DNA from: Coriaria nepalensis
Lineage: Eukaryota > Streptophyta > Magnoliopsida > Cucurbitales > Coriariaceae
Assembly (NCBI GenBank): GCA_027186245.1
Contig: CP114488.1
Span: 11,203,501 to 11,267,500, forward strand
DNA length: 64,000 nt
Reading direction: 5' to 3'
Shown: in pieces, positions 36,909 to 47,914 of the stretch
Position numbering within the stretch: the stretch's first letter is position 1
How the letters are laid out: each line of letters opens with the position of its first letter
Notes under the pieces: generated by a model
What the model was told of the DNA's origin: nothing
The model's database searches: none
The model's input: only the letters and a program-made list of their open reading frames with translations
Program-made: the position numbers and the translations under genes

Positions 36909-37943
36909 TTACCAGCCGTGGAAGGAGGAGGTGGAAGGAAACTTTCCGTAGTTATTAGGACACTGGTTCGACTGTTCAACCCTCCGCTCAATACTATTCC
37001 GGAGATTCCCTAGCTGCTCTGCCGAGAAAACACAGCAACCTTGCGAGTAAAGCGTTGTTTGAGCAACAGGCGAGTTAATGAGCACCTGCAGCAATTGATT
37101 CCTGCTCAGCCTCTCTAATCCACAACTGAGCTCAACATCTCTAGCAGAAAGCCTCGTCGGAGGAGTGGGAGGAAATCCGGAGGAGTGAGTGGGCATGAAA
37201 TGGAGAGACACGAGCTGGGCCTCGAGAAAACTTATGTACTTATGGGTCTCCTCGAGCATGGACGCGATCTCCATCTTCTTGTCGCAGGGTAACAGCTTCT
37301 GTAAACAGCGGTACTTGTCGGTCAGCTTGTGGCGACGTTGACGAGCAAAGGAGCTCTGTGGGATAGGACGTGCCGTCGGAGGAGGTGGAGGGGATTGTTT
37401 GTACTCGTACGGTCCGGTTAGGAAGCCATGGTACTGGACCGGGTCCAGGGTTCGGGCCGGAGGTTCAGTATTCATTAGTACTGAGTCGAGCAGAGTGCGT
37501 TTGTGTGAAGAAGAAGAAGAAGAAGATGGGGTTAACGGTGAGAAGGAGTGTTCCAGCGAGCGTAACTCTGGTAAGTGACTGAACGCTGCCGGATAGGGGC
37601 CGGGATAGTAGGGCTCAATTTTGGGTATTTTGGGTATTTTGGGGCTGTAATCAGGAGAAGATGAGATTGAACCATGGAAGGGTGTAAAGGATGAGGGAAG
37701 ATACGACGTCGGGGTGTGGGTAAGAGGGAGAGGTTCAGGGAAGTAGTTATAGAACAGCGCAGGAGGGTTAATAGTAAAGAGGGATTGCAGATTCATAGGT
37801 CCAGAAAAGGTGGGGTCGAAGCTTGGCAGGTCGGAGATAGGAACCGCCTCGTGGCCGGTACATACCGGAAAGTGAAAAGTTGAGGAGTTGACGCCTTCAT
37901 GTTCTTCTTCATTGGAACTGATGAATGGAAAAGCTCTATCCAT
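36909..37943 (-). CDS. bHLH117: atypical bHLH transcription factor (bHLH117-like)
   Basis: Single-exon gene for 344 residues. The N-terminal half is low in complexity (Pro/Ser-rich, with PKIPKIPKIEPYYPGPYP and a run of eight Ser). The helix-loop-helix lies at about 200-250: FARQRRHKLTDKYRCLQKLL, loop PCDKKMEIA, then SMLEETHKYISFLEAQLVSL. The basic region has R-Q-R-R but lacks the glutamate and arginine of the usual H-E-R contact set, so E-box binding is doubtful; it may act by dimerisation (inference). After the HLH, a conserved-looking region includes LERLSRNQLLQVLINSPVAQ. The HLH matches Arabidopsis bHLH117 (At3g22100), and the neighbour order supports this. The ATG 37943 heads the frame. 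Confidence 0.85.
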   Translation of the reverse strand: MDRAFPFISSNEEEHEGVNSSTFHFPVCTGHEAVPISDLPSFDPTFSGPMNLQSLFTINPPALFYNYFPEPLPLTHTPTSYLPSSFTPFHGSISSSPDYSPKIPKIPKIEPYYPGPYPAAFSHLPELRSLEHSFSPLTPSSSSSSSHKRTLLDSVLMNTEPPARTLDPVQYHGFLTGPYEYKQSPPPPPTARPIPQSSFARQRRHKLTDKYRCLQKLLPCDKKMEIASMLEETHKYISFLEAQLVSLHFMPTHSSGFPPTPPTRLSARDVELSCGLERLSRNQLLQVLINSPVAQTTLYSQGCCVFSAEQLGNLRNSIERRVEQSNQCPNNYGKFPSTSSFHGW

Positions 37944-39576
37944 TTCTCATATGCAAAACAGAGAAAGAATATTCTCGAGGGATGAAGAGACGGCCACTGA
38001 GTGTTTGCATTTTACGCTAGGGTGATGACAACGATGATGGACACGTGGCGGTTAGGGAATGGCTGGTAGGTGGTCGAAGATGATTGGGTCCGTACCATGT
38101 GGAGGCAGTGTAGCTGCTGACAGCCGACAGAGAGACACACAGCTATTTCTGGGCGTTGCAGCAGCAGCGCAACTTCATCCCCGGCTTGGCTTTTTGTTTT
38201 GTATGATAATCCGATAAGCGTTCAGGCGATAACTTTACTCTCTCTCTCGCAAACTCTATTTCTGGCCTATGCAGTGTCTTGATCGATGAACATTACATAA
38301 TCCGGCGCCGGCAGGCTGCTGGGCCCGTTTCGGGAATTTACCGATAATGTACGGGTGTGATGTACAACCAGAGATAACCAGATGAGGATGGTGTCTTATT
38401 TATTTCATAGTTTATAGTAATAGCTGGGGTATTTGTAATTTTGCATGCCATGAAAAATTAGAAAAAGGGTAGGGACGAGAATATGAATCAGCTAAACGCT
38501 TTAGCGTGCATGCACGTTTCGTACGTACCTTCTGAGTAGGCGGCTACGCAATATGCATGCAGGGGATTTGTTTCAGTTTCTCCCTGAAGAGACAGCGACA
38601 AGGACAATATAAATACAATAAACCGAATTAACAAACAAAGTACATATCTTACTGTTACTTTTGATTACAGTCATTAATCCTATTACAAAAATGGGAAAAT
38701 TATATTTTCAAAATTGAATTAAATATATATATATATATATATATACACTAGTAAGACTGAAATTTAAGAGTAGTGTATGATCCTGTTTGAAATAAATAAA
38801 TAAATAATAAATAAAACTATTTAATCCTTTATTCTTCTAAATACAAACATTTTTTTTTTATGTATTTTCATAAATACATTAAACATTCTGATTATTTTTA
38901 CTTAAAATCATATTTTAATTATATTTATATTTATTATTTTAGCCAAAATATTTATGTAAATCATTTTTACTTATAAACATATTTTTATAAGAATCTAAAC
39001 GAGGACTGTATATCCGAGAGTGTCTGAAAATTAGCCATACATAAAAAGTACGGTCATGAAAGTTTTTGGGCTGCTAAGTCCTTATATGTAAATAACTGAA
39101 GCCCATCAATCAGCCCAAGGCAGTGAGCCCAACAAGTGATCCAAAATTAGCCCACTGAATTTTAAATTAATAAGTATCATTATATTAAACGGTTCAGAGG
39201 AGTAATCTTCATATATACAGAAAGAGAATCAGTGGAAAACTCGCGCATCATGGAAGAACAGTATGATAATCTTCATATATACAGTCCTCAACATGACGAG
39301 AAAGAGTAGCAGATTTATACGTAAATTGGAATCTAATTTGCAGAAACCAGAAAATAGAAAAACAGAGAGCTGATCAATTCACAATTAGTTCGCGGCAAAT
39401 CAGCCACGACCATCGCCTGCTGCTAATTTGGTTTCAAAACATGAACGGCGTCGCAGAAACTCCCCCCATCGTTATAAGCGCCCAACCGTTCCTGCAAAAA
39501 GCACTAACAATAACATTAATATTTATTAAATAATATTAACAGGATCATATAACGAAAAAAAAAATCTAATAATTAA
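37944..39576. other. intergenic region upstream of bHLH117
   Basis: Includes the bHLH117 promoter (ACACGTGG near 38040), a (TA)n repeat at 38723-38744, and a cluster of five GCCCA-type motifs at about 39068-39165. A possible extra exon of the small gene at 39577-39864 lies near 39436-39492 on the minus strand. Confidence 0.5.
38723..38744. repeat. (TA)n microsatellite
   Basis: Eleven TA units. Confidence 0.9.
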
Positions 39577-39864
39577 TCACCTAAAGTCGTTATGACTGCG
39601 ATACTTTTTGGAGACGGTTCTGCCTTTACCGGCCGGAGATTTCTTCGCGGCGATCTCTTCTGAGAATTGAGCTACAGCGTCCTCCGATATAGAGGAGAGC
39701 TCCGGAAGCCGTCTGTGAGCCGCCGAGTCAAACTTCTGCCTCCGATTACTGGTGGTCCGAGGGAGTTCGTGCGACAGATGATCAACGGCGGGGTGCTGCA
39801 GAGAGACTGTAGGCGTCGCCGCTTCGGATCGGTAACAAGAGGAGCATGTGAAGAACAATCCCAT
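39577..39864 (-). CDS. small uncharacterised protein (95 aa or longer)
   Basis: ORF from ATG 39864, beginning MGLFFTCSSCYRSEAATPTV (a Gly-2 plus Cys N-terminus that could be lipidated). A basic, Ser-rich middle follows (PRTTSNRRQKFD, RRLPELSSISEDAVAQFSEE) and the tail is SKKYRSHNDFR. As a single exon it stops at TGA 39577-39579. The stop codon overlaps a potential donor (TTTAG|GTGATT), and a potential acceptor (TTTTTGCAG|GAACGG) lies at about 39492-39500. Splicing would extend the protein, but the most coding-like downstream frame (ERLGAYNDGGVSATPFMF) is one base out of phase. Function is unknown to me; the regular codon use and N-terminus suggest a real gene. Confidence 0.5.
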   Translation of the reverse strand: MGLFFTCSSCYRSEAATPTVSLQHPAVDHLSHELPRTTSNRRQKFDSAAHRRLPELSSISEDAVAQFSEEIAAKKSPAGKGRTVSKKYRSHNDFR

Positions 39865-41907
39865 ATTCTGAAGACTGAAATTAGGGATCTATGGGTCGAT
39901 GAATGACGGAGGCGTGCTTAGAAAGTGATTTTCGCGTGATTTATGAGTTGTTGGAATCCGTTAATATGTTATGATTTTCGTGGCGGGGTTTTCCTATTTG
40001 TAGTGTGTAGGGTTAAAGATGGAAGGGGAGGATTTTTTAGATGACGTGTAATATGAGTATAAACCCTTCTTCTACTCCTAAGTGGGTCTGGGATTTTCTT
40101 TTGTCCTTATCTGTTTGCATGTTGTTTTTGCACAGAAACAGGTCGTGTTTTTTTGGTTAAGGAGTATTTATCGAGTTAATCCTAATCAAACGTTATGGTT
40201 TGGTCCCCATTTGGACTCGTACAAGGTCAACATAAATAATGTCAGATCAAATTTAAAATTATATTTTTTCCCATTTTCCAATTATTGATACATCACGTTT
40301 CTTGTTTACTATTTGGTTTTTCCAATGATTCTGGTCAACATGATTTGAAAGGTGGACGTATTGAATACTATGTTGCATACATTCTCACATTACGACGACT
40401 TTCACTTGTAACTTACTGAAACTACTTTGACTTCACTTTGCGGGAAATAAATAAAACTACTTCAGCATTTTTCTCTCTCTTCTACTGGGCCGAAAAGATC
40501 AATGGTCACAAATTCGTAATTTCTAAGGGCAGATAATTGGGCCATTAATCGTACTTAAGCCCAATTTAGAGAGCCAGGCTGAATACGTTATTCATAACTA
40601 GCCCAAGCCCATTAACCAAATTATAATCCAATTGAAAAGGGTTATATAAAGGTAAAATCAATGCTAGTGATCTTTTCAATTGCCATGGATTTTAAGACTA
40701 ATCTCTGTCGTTTTACAGTTAATTGTCTTATTCTTCTTCCCTTTTTTTTTTTTTTTTTTTTTAATGGAAAACACTTGTCAGACAAACACGAATTCTAAAT
40801 ACACATGATGAGTCGTCTCATGCAAAATATTCTACACGTTTTTTGATGTATCATCATATGATTAATTGAGCATCTTTTGTTGCTTGTAGCTCTCTGAACG
40901 TTTAATGATTAACTACAGTACCTTCTGTCTTTTCCATAAGAAGTATCGTATACAATATATATTGTAATTAGTTGAAAATTACAAAAGTTCATATAAGTTT
41001 GTAAGTAACTCTTTCTCACATAACGTGACATACAGGATTGGTGGTAATAACTGAAGTTCTAATATGTTAAAATAGATACAAAATTACTAACATAATTTAG
41101 CTAACTTCTTCTTTAACTGATGTAGCTAACTTTTTCCTCTCTAAACCTCCTTTATCTTCTATTAGATAGATTAGAGTACTCTTTCAATCTATATGTTGAT
41201 TGTTGACTAATTGATTGATTCGGCACAAATCTACTCTCGTATGTAGAAAACAAAGTTCAAAAGCTTACGTAAACAGGATTCCATGATCTTCATCATATAC
41301 TAATATAGTATATGTAATTATGTACGATTTGTTTTCATGACATGCATGCGTGAGTTTAATTAAGCGAAAGGGATCAACCAAATTGTCCTTGTTGGGAAGA
41401 GGTCTAATTTGTCATATGCTTTGGCATCACATGGCACAAGCGACCAAAACTGATCTAATTGTCATTAATGTAATTAAACTTAACGCGGAAAGAAGCAGCT
41501 CTAAATTAGGGTTAATTAATTAGTTATGTCGTCGTCTAATCACATTCCATGAGCACGAATCCAACAAAAGACTGGCCGGCTGAGACAGCTTTCTTGACCT
41601 ATTCTTCACCCCATGCGCAACAATTTCAAGCTAATTACGTTGGCATAAGTAATTGAGACATGCATACATAGAGTATCTGAAAGGATAAGATTTCAACTTC
41701 TTCTTTTATATATATATATAGACTTACAGTTCAAGTCGTTGTGAACATAACTAGCTTCTCCCCTTCTCTCACTCTCTCTCTCTCTCTCTTCTTCTGTTTC
41801 TGACTTCTTCACAACTTCCTATTGTCCATGAACGTCTAGCTAAGGAACAAATAGACTAACTTTCTAGACCCTCTATCCTATAGACCCCTACCATTTGTTT
41901 GGAAGAC
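39865..41907. promoter_or_regulatory. long promoter/intergenic region upstream of SCL32
   Basis: Divergent region between the small minus-strand gene and SCL32. A cluster of GGGCC/GCCCA motifs lies at 40489-40612. A T20-type run occurs near 40744-40762. A TATATATATATAG stretch at 41708-41720 may be the SCL32 TATA region, and a CT repeat at 41771-41789 sits in its presumed leader. No other gene is seen. Confidence 0.45.
41771..41789 (+). repeat. (CT)n tract in the SCL32 leader
   Basis: Pyrimidine dinucleotide run about 120 bp before the ATG. CT-rich leaders (Y patches, CT repeats) are common in plant 5' UTRs. Confidence 0.7.
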
Positions 41908-43284
41908 ATGAAAACAGAACTAAGTGGAAAACCTACTTCCATTTCTAGTATTCAAACCCCCACCTTTTTCAATGCTGCTCATACTTCACTTTCAGGCGCG
42001 CTCAAAGGCTGTCTTGGAAACCTTGATGGGGCTTGTATAGAGAAGCTTCTACTTCACTGCGCAAGTGCTCTAGAGAGCAATGACATAACCCTAGCTCAAC
42101 AAGTCATGTGGGTGCTCAATAATGTTGCCTCACCACTTGGTGACCCTAACCAAAGACTAACCTCATGGTTCTTGAGGGCACTCATCTCAAGGGCTTCCAG
42201 GGTTTGCCCGACCGCAATGAGTTTTAACGGAAAAGGTAACAGTAGTTTTCAGACCAGACGGCTGATGTCCGTGACTGAACTGGCCGGTTACGTTGATTTA
42301 ATTCCATGGCATCGGTTTGGGTTTTCTGCATCGAACACTGCGATTTATAAGGCAGTTGAAGGGTACTCAAAAGTCCATATACTAGATTTTAGTATCACTC
42401 ATTGTATGCAATGGCCTACTCTAATAGATGCCTTAGCTAAGAGGCCTCAGGGGCCACCTGCACTTAGAATCACTGTCCCATCATTTAGGCCACCTGTTCC
42501 ACCTTTTCTAAACGTGCCTACTGAAGAAGTTGGGCTACGCTTAAGTAACTTTGCTAAGTTCAGAGATGTTCCCTTTGAATTCCACATGATTGACATTCTT
42601 TCTTCATCATCATCATCACCATCCAATATTTATTCCTCTAGTCACGAACATGGTCCTAATTGCATCGAGTCGACTATATTTCACTTAGAGTTACTATTAA
42701 CTCAATTAAACCCTTCAATGTTAAACCTCCAGAGTGATGAAGCGTTAGTCATAAACATTCAAAATTGGCTACGTCATGTTTCTGATGAGAAAGAGAGCAT
42801 AAGGACATCTCAAGGAATCTCCTTGCGCGATACTTTCCTTACTACAATCAGAGGCTTAAAACCTAACATCATAATTGTAGTGGATGAAGATTCAGATTTG
42901 AGCTCATTAAGTCTCACGTCAAGAATCACAACGTGTTTCAATTATCTATGGATACCCTTTGACGCATTGGAAACGTTCTTGCCGAAAGATAGCGGGCAAA
43001 GGATCGAATATGAAGCTGATATTGGTCACAAGATTGAGAATGTGATCAGCTATGAAGGGTTTCAAAGGGTAGAGAGGTTGGAGTCAGGTGTGAAAATGGC
43101 GGAGAGGATGAGAAATGGAGGGTATTTGAGCATACCATTTGGTGAAGAGAGTGTTAAGGAAGTCAAAGCTTTGTTAGATGAGCATGCAAGTGGATGGGGG
43201 ATGAAGAGCGAAGAAGACATGTTAGTGCTCACATGGAAGGGTCATAGCTCAGTCTTTGCGTCGGCTTGGGTCCCTTTTAATTAA
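41908..43284 (+). CDS. SCL32: GRAS transcription factor, SCARECROW-like 32
   Basis: Single-exon GRAS-domain regulator of 458 residues. The GRAS domain starts near residue 40: leucine-rich region LEKLLLHCASALESND-type sequence (here CIEKLLLHCASALESND), then QRLTSWFLRALISRA. The VHIID equivalent is KVHILDFSITHCMQWPTLID at about 165, followed by LRITVPSFRPPVPPF, PFYRE/second leucine-rich regions, and the SAW end with SGWGMKSEEDMLVLTWKGH and SVFASAWVPFN. The start is ATG 41908 (MKTELSGKP). The motif set, short N-terminus and intronless structure match Arabidopsis SCL32. A Ser-rich insertion (SSSSSSPSNIYSS) lies mid-domain. The protein is presumed nuclear; developmental role inferred. Confidence 0.93.
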   Translation: MKTELSGKPTSISSIQTPTFFNAAHTSLSGALKGCLGNLDGACIEKLLLHCASALESNDITLAQQVMWVLNNVASPLGDPNQRLTSWFLRALISRASRVCPTAMSFNGKGNSSFQTRRLMSVTELAGYVDLIPWHRFGFSASNTAIYKAVEGYSKVHILDFSITHCMQWPTLIDALAKRPQGPPALRITVPSFRPPVPPFLNVPTEEVGLRLSNFAKFRDVPFEFHMIDILSSSSSSPSNIYSSSHEHGPNCIESTIFHLELLLTQLNPSMLNLQSDEALVINIQNWLRHVSDEKESIRTSQGISLRDTFLTTIRGLKPNIIIVVDEDSDLSSLSLTSRITTCFNYLWIPFDALETFLPKDSGQRIEYEADIGHKIENVISYEGFQRVERLESGVKMAERMRNGGYLSIPFGEESVKEVKALLDEHASGWGMKSEEDMLVLTWKGHSSVFASAWVPFN

Positions 43285-44119
43285 CTAATGGATCCGATCG
43301 GTTCCAAGATTAAATGGGTACTGTAGCCTAAATAAATTCCCGTCTCTCTAAGAAGAAAATGGACAAGCTTAGAATCTGTGGTCGATCTGGTGGTTAACTT
43401 TAGGCGATCAGTAGTGGTCCTAAAAGGGTAAGAGACAATTACAACACACGGTTGGTGCTGCTGCATGTGTTTTATTTTATGTCAAAGGCTGCAAAATGGG
43501 CAGAGTACGACACAAATCGACACTTTCACGACACGGTTGGTTGTAGCTAGCAATGTATGAATTATGATTGTAGGTAGCCAGTTGGCCCTTTTTCTTGTAT
43601 GGTTTATTTACAGTTCGAGTTATTACTTATGTGTTCGACGGTGTGATTCTGTAGTTGTACGTTCACGTAGTAATTTCTTAGAGATTGAGGAAGAGAAATG
43701 AAATGTCGGGGCCAAATAGATAAGAGATCGATGCGAATGCAGAGAAATCGAACAAAAACAGGACCACGTCAACCTTTAACTTTTACTCCTATGAACAGTC
43801 AATTTCATGCTGGATCAGGCGATCAGCATTCAGCAAGACAGCTAGCTAATACAATACATAGAAGTGGAATGTTAAATAGTGAATTGTTTTTGCCATAAAG
43901 ATTCTTGGGTTTTGTTTTGTTTCCACCAAAAAAAAGAGTGCCCCACCTTCTATGTAGTCTGTACTCTGTACTCTGTACACAAGAGTCATAACTTGCAGGA
44001 ATGGCACAAACGTGGGTAGAAAGGAAAACGACGATGTCGTTTCATTTTCAGTACATGTTTATATGTAAAAAGGGACAAAGACCATTTTTCAATTTGAGTG
44101 AAGTTCAACTCCAAAAAAA

Positions 44120-44192
44120 CGTTGACAGCAGGATTTGAACCAGCGCAGGTAAACATCATTAATTAAACCGAACTCGGCAAAACACTGATGAC
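44120..44192 (-). pseudogene. tRNA-Ser-like pseudogene or tRNA-derived SINE relic
   Basis: On the minus strand the end reads GCGCTGGTTCAAATCCTGCTG then TCAACG. This carries a perfect B box (GGTTCAAATCC) and resembles the T-arm and acceptor end of plant cytosolic tRNA-Ser. Upstream is an A-box-like TGCCGAGTTCGGT. The total is about 73 nt, shorter than tRNA-Ser. One T-stem pair is mismatched, the 5' acceptor strand does not pair, and no anticodon arm can be folded, so it is not functional. Confidence 0.55.
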
Positions 44193-44305
44193 TATATATT
44201 TTTTTTTTTTTCTTTTTTAAAATCCGATGTGGATTGCAAACTCTACTAAGTATATTTAAAGTATAATTCAAACATTATGCCGGGGCTTGAACCGCTGCCC
44301 AACCA

Positions 44306-44378
44306 CTTGGGCAACCGGTCCTCTATATTCTTCCCCTGCTCACACCGCTTGGGCAACCGGGTCCTCTATATTCTTCCT
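44306..44378. repeat. tandem duplication, 42-43 bp period
   Basis: The block CTTGGGCAACCGG(G)TCCTCTATATTCTTCC occurs at 44306 and again at 44348, separated by a short spacer. The second copy has one extra G. Confidence 0.85.
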
Positions 44379-44572
44379 CTCCCTCATAGTATGAGTAGTC
44401 TTGTTAATTTCGCCTTACTGTATGCTTCTGCAAACAGCCCACGTCTCACATTTGTCTTCTTCCCCATCTCAGAATAAAATTTCTTCTATCCTCTATCTCA
44501 AAAACGATACTTGCCTTGAGGTGTCTCTATTTTTTTAACCTTTTTTTGGTTTTTCTTACTAGTTACTAAACA

Positions 44573-46568
44573 ATGGAATTATGGTGTTGTGATCTTGAAG
44601 TGGATGTAAATGGGGAAGAAACTTTCATGGTGAACAAGGTAACCACATCTACCTCAACAATTTTTTATTTTTTTTTCTTGATCATTTTAATTTTTAATCG
44701 GAAAGCTCTGTTTATGATGTGGGTCATGGTTTTCCAAAGCTTTTCCTTCTACAATTTCGCCTGCTACGTTTTCCCACCATTCATTTTACACATGGTTTGT
44801 AGTGTCATTCTGTCTGCTTCCGTCGTTTGATGTTGTTGTCATGTAGCTTAAATCCACATCCGTTTTCTTTATTTATCATCTTTCTTTATCCCTATTCTTA
44901 ACTCAAGTTCATTATTGTTATTATTATTTTTTTATTTATTTGGCTTTTGTATCTGCAGAATATTATATCTTCATATTCAGGAAGATTGAGCAAGTTATTA
45001 GATAGATCAAAAAACACCAGAAGATCCAAATTCATATTCCACAACTTTCCGGGTGGGGCGGAGTGTTTCGAGCTCGTATTGAAGTTCTGTTATAACAATG
45101 GCAAGATTGTAATAAGCCCTTCAAACATAAGTCTTCTACATTTTGCTGCCGAATTCATGGAGATGAACAGTTCCGTTTCTGGGACCTTCAATTTACTAGA
45201 ACAAACCCAGAAATCCTTAAAAGACATCAACTACTGGACCTGGTCCGAGCTTTTGATCACTTTGAAGCAATGTCAGTTGCATTCAATTTCAAATTCATCG
45301 ATTATTCTCGAAAAATGCTTGGATTCTCTCGTCGTAAAATTGTCCTTGGCCAATGAAGCCAGCCCTTGTCCATCATCCATGTCATCCTCAGACAGTTGTA
45401 GATTCCGGTTTTCTTGTGACACGAAAAGCACAGAGATCTCCAAGACATGTTCCTCTTCTTCAACATTTTGGTTTGAGGATCTTCTTGTCTTGAATCCCTT
45501 TTCGGTTAAATTGTTGGTCAAATCCATGGCCTTGAGAAATTTTGATCATGTTCTTATCACTAAGTTCCTTATTCATTATCAGAAATCTAAGCTTGTTACT
45601 TCCACAACAAATGAGAATCGTGAAATTGCGGGCTCCGTAATTGAAATGCTTTTCACTCTCGAAAAGAACTCTGTTTCTTGCAAAACTTTATTTGCAATTC
45701 TCCGAATTTCTTCGGGGTATATCAGTAAAAATATCCGGAACAAGGTAGAGGGTATGATCGGTTCAAAGTTGGATCAAGCAACGTTAGATGATTTACTTGT
45801 TCCATCACCACATGGGATGAGTTATTTATATGATGTGAATCTTGTTCTGAGATTTCTGAAAGCATTTCTTCATGGAGGAAAAGGAATTACTAGTACTCAA
45901 ATTTCTGAACTGAAGTTGAAGAAAATTGCAAGATTGATTGATTTGTACATGGCAGAAATAGCCCCTGATCCTTGTTTGAAACCTTCTAAATTTTCGGCTC
46001 TAGCAAGGGCCCTACCGGATTCTGCCCGAGATTCTTATGATGAAGCATATCGTGCCATCGACCTGTACTTAGAGGTATCATGTCATCTGAAACATGTTAT
46101 TATTAGAGTTTGAAAGTTTTCTGGTCTTAAAAGTTCGTCTGATTTTTTGCTATATTACTTTTATAGGTGCATGGAAAAATTTCGGAGGACGAAAAGATGA
46201 AGATATGCAGTGTGATCAACTTTGAGAAGTTGTCATCTGAAGTTTGCAGCTACATTTCAAAGAACCCGAAATTTCTGCCGAAATTTTCGTTGCAGGGTCT
46301 AATTTCTCAGCAAGCGAAGCTCAAGGGCTTACTGCTCTTGTCCGAAAGAGGAAATGAGATAAAGGTTAAGAAAGATGAAGAAGGTGGAAAAGTAGCTGAT
46401 GTTCATGGTCATGATGCAGAGAAAATGAGAGTAGAATTGAAGGGGATGGAATGGAGGGTGATGGAATTAGAACAAGTCTGTTGGAAAATGCAATCAGAAA
46501 TAGGCAAGATTTTGAAATCAGGAGGGCCAAGACATGCAAGATCTTCCTTGCCCTGGCTCTGTTCATAA
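44573..46568 (+). CDS. BTB/POZ and NPH3-domain protein
   Basis: Substrate adaptor type of CUL3 ubiquitin ligases, NPH3/RPT2 family (phototropism and auxin-related signalling). Exons 44573-44638, 44959-46074 and 46167-46568 give 527 residues. The BTB domain (about 5-90) reads CCDLEVDVNGEETFMVNK, then SYSGRLSKLLDRS, then FPGGAECFELVLKFCYNNG. The NPH3 domain (about 175-430) includes WFEDLLVLNPFSVKLLVKSM, a LDQATLDDLLVPSPHGMSYL segment and LPDSARDSYDEAYRAIDLYL. The second intron sits right after DLYLE. The C-terminal region has a coiled coil (ELKGMEWRVMELEQVCWKMQ). It most resembles Arabidopsis At3g22104 or At3g19850; gene order near bHLH117 favours At3g22104. It is intact and all junctions are GT-AG. 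Confidence 0.92.
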
Positions 46569-47685
46569 AATTTGAGTCTTAAGAATCGTTTGTATTTTTA
46601 TGGGTATTTTGTGAATATCTTTTGCATGTACATCTTTTTGAATGGTTAGCAAGAGTTTATGATTATATCCCTTCTTTCTACATTACATTACATGATTCCT
46701 CATGGATTGAAAGTTTGAAACCAACAAGTACGATTCTGTGATGATGAACTTTTGATGAATCTTATGAGCGACGTAAAGGTGACGATAGTTAATAAGACCA
46801 AAGAGAATATGCTAAAAAACCAGATGAACTTCTGGGACGTTGTGTCACAGTACACAATGAATTAACAAACACAAGATCAGAGAAGGCTACGTTACGTTTG
46901 GTTTGATTTCATCATATTTGCTTAGACGCCACTCTTCTCTTAATGTCAACATGTATTCTTAGTATTCTTTCTTAGGAAATGCAGAAGTGGATGGGAATTC
47001 AACCAAAGTGCTTTATAAGTCGCAGATCATTGACCAGGAAAAGCAGGTGAAGAGAAGAAATTCTCAGAAGAATCTCTTAATATTTGTTTCGCGATTAAAA
47101 ATAATACATATTATATGATTAAGTTTCGAAATAAAAAATTTGGATGGTAAAAACAGGTAAAAAAATGGGCCTTGACAACGTGTGAAATAGGGCCCTTGGA
47201 GTCCAGAAATAAACCAAGCACTTTTGTGAACATATTGGGCTACAGGCTCCAAAAGCCCAAACAAGAAACAAACCAGTAACGACCCCCTTTTCTTCTTCCT
47301 CCCACTCCCTCCTCCTTTGGTTGTTCTGATTTGGCTTTCCCGTTTCAGTTGCAACCAAGATCAGGATCAACAGGTGAAGCCTCAAGCTCCAGGTTATTGT
47401 CACTATCAAGCTTAAGATTTATGTATATCAATATTACATATCTGAATTAGCATTATGAATGAAATTCACGACTGCTTAGCTTTTGACTTGCTAAGGGTCA
47501 AATTTTATAGTTTTGTAAGCTTAAATATTACCATTTGAGAGATTCAAGCCAGTTATGCAATTTGAAATGAAAATCTGTAAAGATTTATGTACTCTGATAT
47601 CTTAATCCTTATGTAATGTGATTTCAGTTTTTTGTTGTGTGGGTGCACTTGCCATAACGTGAGATCTCTTCATCATATCGACAGG
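46569..47685. other. intergenic region
   Basis: NPH3 3' flank and AT-rich sequence with scattered GGGCC motifs at about 47166-47260. Minus-strand ORFs at 47064-47409 have no recognised features. Nothing else is supported. Confidence 0.5.
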
Positions 47686-47914
47686 GATCTTCTTGGCTGG
47701 TGGTTATGTGAGCGGCAAGTTAAATGTGGAGGTCTTAATGGTCTTCCTGAAAAACTCCCTGATGTGGGTATATGATTCCAATATTGAAAGGCCAAATTTA
47801 CCCTCACGATCATTCTCGTATTTTCCATTTACATCACTTCAGGTATGCTACTCTTGGTGGGTCCTTTCCAGTTTAATCATGATCGATAGGGTCCACTGGA
47901 TCAATACGAGATGA
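47686..47914 (+). pseudogene. fragment of Rab geranylgeranyltransferase beta subunit gene
   Basis: Two adjacent exon pieces translate to [20 protein letters not shown] followed by PEKLPDV (47686 on) and, after an intron-like gap of about 75 bp ending [25 protein letters not shown] (47841 on). These are the conserved substrate-binding region of RabGGTase beta (prenylation of Rab GTPases). The upstream six exons and the C-terminus are absent, so this is a truncated, presumably dead duplicate. The retained intron argues for DNA-based duplication. Local duplicated blocks flank the break. Confidence 0.8.

Larger units (their letters stand above)
43285..44572. other. intergenic region with tRNA-like relics
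   Basis: Contains the SCL32 3' flank, then two tRNA-like remnants at 44120-44192 and 44279-44318 and a duplicated 30-bp block (44306-44336 and 44348-44378). No protein gene is supported; the ORFs at 43698 and 44277 lack family features. Confidence 0.5.
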
